A stretch of 64,000 nt of DNA. Source: Billgrantia zhangzhouensis (GTDB lineage Bacteria > Pseudomonadota > Gammaproteobacteria > Pseudomonadales > Halomonadaceae). The position numbers and the translations under genes were made by a program. The notes below the pieces were generated by a model, which ran no database searches, was not told the origin of the DNA, and saw only the letters and a list, made by a program, of their open reading frames with translations. The stretch is taken from contig NZ_JABFTT010000011.1 of the NCBI RefSeq assembly GCF_021404465.1, forward strand, positions 124,001-188,000, given 5' to 3'. Below are positions 60,228-64,000 of this stretch, piece by piece; position 1 is the first letter of the stretch; each line of letters begins with the position of its first letter.

Positions 60228-61667
60228 TCAGCCGACCCATTGCGTTGCCTGGGCGAAGGCGAGGAAGCACACCGCGATCGCTACCCAGACGCAGAACAGG
60301 GGAAAGAAGAATTTCACCCACTTCTGCCAGGGTACGCCGGCAATGGCCAGGGTGGCCATGAAGTAGCCCGAGGTGGGGAACAGGATGTTGCCGATGCCGT
60401 CGCCCAACTGGTAGGCAAGTACCGCGGTCTGGCGGGTCACGCCGATGATGTCGGAGAGTGGCGCCATGATCGGCATGGTCACCAAGGCCTGGCCGCTGCC
60501 GGAGGGCACCACGAAGTTGAAGGCCAACTGGGCGAAATACATGCCGATGGCCGACAGCAGGGTAGGCAATCCGCCGACCAGGTTGCCCAGGCCATAGACC
60601 AAGGTATCCATGATCTGGCCATCCTCGAGTACCACGGCCACGCCGCGGGCTACGCCGGCGATCATGGCGCCGACCAGCACGTCACGGAAGCCCTTGTTGA
60701 ACGCTTCGCAGATGCTCTCGGTGGTCAGGCCGGCGATCAGGCCGACGACGATGCCCATGACGATGAACAGGCCCGCCATCTCCATCATGAACCAGCCCTG
60801 ACGCAGCACGCCGTAGACCAGGACGCCGAAGAAGGCGAAGGTGGCGATGGTGGCCAGTTTCTGGCGGCCGTTGGCGAGCAGTGCACCTTCGTCGGTGGCA
60901 TGCTGGTAAAGCGAGCATTTCTCGGCCTCGGTCTCGTCACCGTCCATCAGGCTCAGCCCGGGGTTGGCTTGCACCTGGCGCGCATAGCGCATCACGAAGT
61001 AGATGGCGGCGCCGAGTACAACGATGAAAGCCGCAGCGCGCAGGCCGACGCCGGAGTAGAGCGGCAGGTCGGACAGCTTCTGGCCCAGCCCGGTGTTGAT
61101 CGGATTGAGAATACCGGTGGTGAAGCCCGCCGTAGTGGCGCACAAGGCCACGGCGGCGGCGGTCACCGAGTCGAAGCGCAGGGCGATCATCAGTGGCAGG
61201 ATCACCGGCACGTAGACCAGGGCCAGCTCCTGGGTGCCGATAATGGTGGCGACCACGGCGAACACCGTCATCAGCACGGGGATCATCAGCAGGCTGCGGT
61301 TGGCGAAGCGGCGGCTGAGCTTGTCGACACCGATCTCGATGATGCCGGTGCGGCGCAGCACCATGAACATACCGCCGATCATGAAGGTGAAGAACACCAC
61401 CTCGCCGGCACTCATCAGGCCTTTGGGGATCGCCAGCATGAAATCGACGATGCCAGTGGGGTTCGATGCCACATACTGGAAGGATTCGGCATCGATGGTG
61501 GTGCGGCCGTCGGGGCCTGGTATTCGCTCGAACTCACCGGCCGGGACGAAGTAGGTCGCTACCGCGGCAATGGCGATGAAGACGAACAGGATGACGTAGA
61601 TATGCGGAATCTGCCAGTGACGCCGCTTGGCGTCGGTAGCCTGGGTCGTCTCGGAGGTTTGAGTCAT
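60228..61667 (-). CDS. YfcC-family (DcuC-like) membrane carrier
   Basis: A 479-residue inner-membrane protein of about 12 helices in the C4-dicarboxylate/YfcC superfamily. It shows WQIPHIYVILFVFIAIAAVA, MIGGMFMVLRRTG, GILNPINTGLGQ and VPSGSGQALVTMPIMAPL, the last two being paired re-entrant-loop motifs. The substrate is not known; the gene stands between puuE and the RpiR gene, so an amino acid, dipeptide or ureide is possible. GAGG lies seven bases before the ATG at 61667, and a longer frame to 62000 is not supported. Confidence 0.83.
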   Translation of the reverse strand: MTQTSETTQATDAKRRHWQIPHIYVILFVFIAIAAVATYFVPAGEFERIPGPDGRTTIDAESFQYVASNPTGIVDFMLAIPKGLMSAGEVVFFTFMIGGMFMVLRRTGIIEIGVDKLSRRFANRSLLMIPVLMTVFAVVATIIGTQELALVYVPVILPLMIALRFDSVTAAAVALCATTAGFTTGILNPINTGLGQKLSDLPLYSGVGLRAAAFIVVLGAAIYFVMRYARQVQANPGLSLMDGDETEAEKCSLYQHATDEGALLANGRQKLATIATFAFFGVLVYGVLRQGWFMMEMAGLFIVMGIVVGLIAGLTTESICEAFNKGFRDVLVGAMIAGVARGVAVVLEDGQIMDTLVYGLGNLVGGLPTLLSAIGMYFAQLAFNFVVPSGSGQALVTMPIMAPLSDIIGVTRQTAVLAYQLGDGIGNILFPTSGYFMATLAIAGVPWQKWVKFFFPLFCVWVAIAVCFLAFAQATQWVG

Positions 61668-61899
61668 GGGGATGCCTCGCGTTGTTGTTGGGGGTGTCGC
61701 TATAGTGGTGCGGCGCCGAGGTACCCCGGTCACGATAGGCGCCGCGGGGGGGAGTGGGCCGGGGAAGCTTGCCTGGGGCGGCCGTACGTCTCTTCCACGA
61801 GCAGGATGCGGCGTGAAGCGGTGACAATCGGCCAAGTAGGACGAGCGATGCCAGGCGGGAAGTTCCCCGTCTGAGCCTTGAACTGTGGGGGAGCTTTTC

Positions 61900-62763
61900 T
61901 TGCGCACGCAACAAACCGGCATGAAGCCGCACATCGGCCAGCGCATCTCGGCGCAGTATGCCGAGCTGACCACCCAGGAACAGCGGGTGGCCGGCTTCAT
62001 TCTCGACCATTTCGATGATCTGGCAGTCTACAGCGCTGCCGATCTGGCTCGTCTGACTGGGGTTTCCAAGTCCACTGTCAGCCGGCTCTTCCGGCGTCTC
62101 GGCTTCGAGAGCTTTCAGGCCGTCAAGCGCCATGCCCGCGAACTGCGCAGCCGCGGCGTGCCCCTGGTGACCGAGCCTGCAGGCGTAGCCGGTAATGGAG
62201 AACGATTCAAACGCCACCACGAACGTGAACGGCAAAACCTGCGCAGCGCGCTGGAAGGTATCGAGCCGCGTGTCTTCGACGCCGTGGTGGAGAGGCTCAA
62301 CGCTGCGCGCCGGGTCGTACTGATCGGTTTTCGTAACGGTTACCCGCTGGCACTCCATTTTCGTCAGCAACTGATCCAGGCCCGTAGTCTGGTCAGTGTC
62401 GCTCCCGAGCCGAATCAGTCGCTGGCCGAGGAGCTCGTGGGGCTGGGCGAGGACGACATGGTCGTGCTGTTCGGTTTTCGCCGCCGCCCCAGTCTGTTCG
62501 ATGACTTGATCAACGAACTGGCCGCGATGCCTTGCCGGCTGTTGCTGATCGCCGATACCACGGCCAGTGGCTATGCAGAACAGGTGGACTGGTGGATGCA
62601 ATGCCCCATCGACAGCGTTTCCGCCTTCGATAGTTATGCCAGCGCCATGAGCCTTATCAGCCTGCTTGCCAATGGGGTCCTGCATGACCGGCTCGCCGAG
62701 GGACGAGCCCGTATCGATGAAGTGAGCGAGCTCTACCAGCGGCTCGACGAACTCTCGCCCTGA
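61900..62763 (+). CDS. MurR/RpiR-family transcriptional regulator
   Basis: About 287 residues. It has an N-terminal HTH_6 domain (about 5-80; ADLARLTGVSKSTVSRLFRR, GFESFQAVKRHARE) and a C-terminal SIS sugar-isomerase-like ligand domain (about 120-245; VVLIGFRNGYPLA). The TTG at 61900 has GGGGGAG seven bases upstream, but a GTG at 61885 or an ATG at 61921 cannot be excluded. It lies just upstream of allE/allA and is divergent from the YfcC gene, so it may control either. Confidence 0.82.
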   Translation: MRTQQTGMKPHIGQRISAQYAELTTQEQRVAGFILDHFDDLAVYSAADLARLTGVSKSTVSRLFRRLGFESFQAVKRHARELRSRGVPLVTEPAGVAGNGERFKRHHERERQNLRSALEGIEPRVFDAVVERLNAARRVVLIGFRNGYPLALHFRQQLIQARSLVSVAPEPNQSLAEELVGLGEDDMVVLFGFRRRPSLFDDLINELAAMPCRLLLIADTTASGYAEQVDWWMQCPIDSVSAFDSYASAMSLISLLANGVLHDRLAEGRARIDEVSELYQRLDELSP

Positions 62764-62855
62764 CGAGGCTTGCTCGCGCTTGGCGGCATCGACTCCGGAA
62801 CCTGTTACCACCCCAGATACGCCTTGAGGGTCCATGGCTGGGCTCGACTCTTTGA

Positions 62856-62903
62856 GTGAAACGAAAGTTGCTAGACACCGTAACTCTGGGACGATAGTTT
62901 CAC
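62856..62903. promoter_or_regulatory. Inverted GTGAAAC/GTTTCAC pair before allE
   Basis: GTGAAAC (62856-62862) and GTTTCAC (62897-62903) are inverted and 34 bp apart, flanking the probable allE promoter. They fit a two-site operator for the adjacent RpiR-family regulator; only symmetry and place support this. Confidence 0.4.
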
Positions 62904-62968
62904 AAGATGGGCGGAGCCGGTTTTTTTGATCTATCTCTCAGCCTGAAACGCATATGAAGGATGACACC

Positions 62969-63802
62969 ATGACGACAAGAAAGTACTACGCCCCCCACGG
63001 CGGTCACCCGCCCCAGACCCAACTGCTCTCCGACCGGGCGGTGTTCACCGAGGCCTACGCCTTCATTCCCAAGGGAGTGATGCGCGACATCGTGACTAGC
63101 AACCTGCCGTTCTGGGAGGCGACCCGGCTGTGGGTGTTGGCACGACCGCTCTCCGGCTTCGCCGAGACCTTCTCCCAATACATCATGGAGGTGGGGCCCG
63201 GCGGGGGCAGCGAACGCCCCGAGCTCGATCCCGCCGCCGAGGGTGTGCTGTTCGTGGTGGAAGGCGAGATGACCCTGACCATCGCCGGCGAGCGCCACGA
63301 GATGGTACCGGGCGGTTACGCCTACCTGCCGCCAGGCTGCCACTGGCAGCTGCGCAACGAATCCGATGCGCCGGTGCGCTTCCATTGGGTGCGCAAGGCC
63401 TACGAATACGTCGAGGGCATCGAGGTGCCGCAGGCCTTCGTGGTCAACGAGAACGACATCGAGCCCAACCCCATGCCGGGCACCGAAGGGCGCTGGGCCA
63501 CCACCCGCTTCGTCGATCCCGACGACGTGCGCCACGACATGCACGTCAACATTGTCACCTTCCAGCCCGGTGCGGCTATCCCGTTTGACGAAACCCACGT
63601 CATGGAGCACGGCCTCTACGTGCTCGAGGGCAAGGCGGTCTATCACCTCAACCAGGATTGGGTCGAAGTCGAGGCCGGCGATTTCATGTGGCTGCGCGCC
63701 TTCTGTCCGCAGGCATGTTACGCCGGTGGCCCGGGGCCGTTCCGCTATTTGCTGTATAAAGACGTGAACCGCCACGCGGCGCTGCGCCTGGGCGCTCGCT
63801 GA
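62969..63802 (+). CDS. allE: (S)-ureidoglycine aminohydrolase
   Basis: The 277-residue bicupin converts (S)-ureidoglycine to (S)-ureidoglycolate plus ammonia. The C-terminal cupin keeps the metal site (FDETHVMEHGLYVLEGKAVY, with two His and a Glu) and QACYAGG near the end. The N-terminal cupin has EGVLFVVEGEM. AAGGA lies seven bases before the ATG at 62969; the ATG at 62954 lacks a site. It is followed by allA on the same strand after 87 bp. Confidence 0.93.
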   Translation: MTTRKYYAPHGGHPPQTQLLSDRAVFTEAYAFIPKGVMRDIVTSNLPFWEATRLWVLARPLSGFAETFSQYIMEVGPGGGSERPELDPAAEGVLFVVEGEMTLTIAGERHEMVPGGYAYLPPGCHWQLRNESDAPVRFHWVRKAYEYVEGIEVPQAFVVNENDIEPNPMPGTEGRWATTRFVDPDDVRHDMHVNIVTFQPGAAIPFDETHVMEHGLYVLEGKAVYHLNQDWVEVEAGDFMWLRAFCPQACYAGGPGPFRYLLYKDVNRHAALRLGAR

Positions 63803-63889
63803 GAGAGCAGAGCGCATCCGCGACCTAGGGGCTCCGGGGGGCAGCCCCGGCGATACGGGCTAACTGCCGACTGAACTCGAGGGGCTAAC

Positions 63890-64000
63890 ATGTTGGAACT
63901 CAAAGCTGAACCGCTGACGCCGGAGGCCTTCGCGCCCTTCGGCGACGTCATCGACACGCGCACGGCGGACTACTTTCACATCAACGCCGGACGCACCCGG
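63890..64000 (+). CDS. allA: Ureidoglycolate lyase, N-terminal part (window end)
   Basis: The visible 37 residues (MLELKAEPLTPEAFAPFGDV at the start, then HINAGRTR at the end) match the beginning of AllA, which splits (S)-ureidoglycolate into glyoxylate and urea. GAGGGG precedes the ATG at 63890. The rest lies beyond the window. It completes the route from ureidoglycine to glyoxylate with AllE. Confidence 0.88.
   Translation, partial: MLELKAEPLTPEAFAPFGDVIDTRTADYFHINAGRTR

Noticed and set aside
60156..61874. 572-codon plus-strand frame opposite the YfcC gene
   Set aside because: Its composition (runs of Gly, His, Asp, Gln) is typical of the antisense of a membrane protein gene; the reverse frame has membrane helices and family motifs.
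1..64000. CRISPR arrays, rRNA, tRNA, prophage genes or replication origin
   Set aside because: No regularly spaced repeats, no rRNA or tRNA sequences, and no phage or dnaA-type genes were recognised on either strand.

Overview
The window is about 62% G+C, gene-dense and almost free of mobile DNA. It looks like a chromosomal segment of a moderately halophilic gammaproteobacterium, most likely Halomonas or a close relative in the Halomonadaceae. The pointers are a short Halomonas-type phasin, two BCCT compatible-solute carriers, choline-sulfatase with its LysR regulator, several tripartite tricarboxylate (Tct) carriers and an acidic tail on a lactate/glycolate permease. The assignment is an inference from gene content and protein style. 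No rRNA, tRNA, CRISPR array or intact insertion sequence was seen.

Layout. 0-7.7 kb: a LysR gene cut by the window edge, divergent from a polyamine-type ABC importer operon (ATPase, HAD hydrolase, FAD amine oxidoreductase, binding protein, two permeases), then a GNAT acetyltransferase and a GhrA-like hydroxyacid dehydrogenase. 8.7-16.8 kb: a sugar-acid module with a LysR regulator, a UxaA/GarD-type dehydratase, an aldehyde dehydrogenase, an HpcH/HpaI aldolase and TctC-TctB-TctA. 16.9-20.1 kb: a glutaredoxin-MauE fusion, ChaC, an EamA exporter, a lipoprotein and a DksA-like zinc finger. 20.3-28.8 kb: osmolyte and choline-sulfate genes (BetT, SulP, BetC, LysR, second BCCT). 28.9-34.3 kb: glcDEFG with divergent glcC. 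35.1-40.1 kb: a VasX-like type VI secretion effector followed by two paralogous, probable immunity genes and an IS481 transposase remnant; its 3' half is much richer in A+T than the rest. 40.4-44.5 kb: lactate/glycolate permease, GST, phasin, phosphoribosyltransferase. 44.7-64 kb: urate and ureide catabolism (urate permease, UraD, UraH, membrane urate hydroxylase PuuD, GntR regulator, two NCS1 permeases, hydantoin/allantoin racemase, PuuE, a YfcC carrier, RpiR regulator, AllE and the start of AllA), interrupted at 49.7-54.8 kb by a second Tct module with a FAH-family hydrolase and its own GntR regulator.

How it fits together. Urate is taken up, oxidised by PuuD and opened by UraH, UraD and PuuE to allantoate. 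AllE and AllA then lead to glyoxylate and urea. The glc genes and the permease at 40.4 kb handle glycolate/lactate, so much of the second half converges on glyoxylate. A palindrome, TTGTATACAA and close variants, recurs at the promoters of the urate/ureide genes and of the GntR gene at 48.97 kb, which outlines a local regulon. A different GntR-type palindrome (ACTGGT/ATTGGT, three central bases, then its complement) lies before both glcD/glcC and the lactate/glycolate permease.

The most unusual parts are the effector/immunity locus, with clear signs of cassette exchange, and two large palindromic intergenic repeats of one family at 4.9-5.1 and 47.4-47.6 kb.
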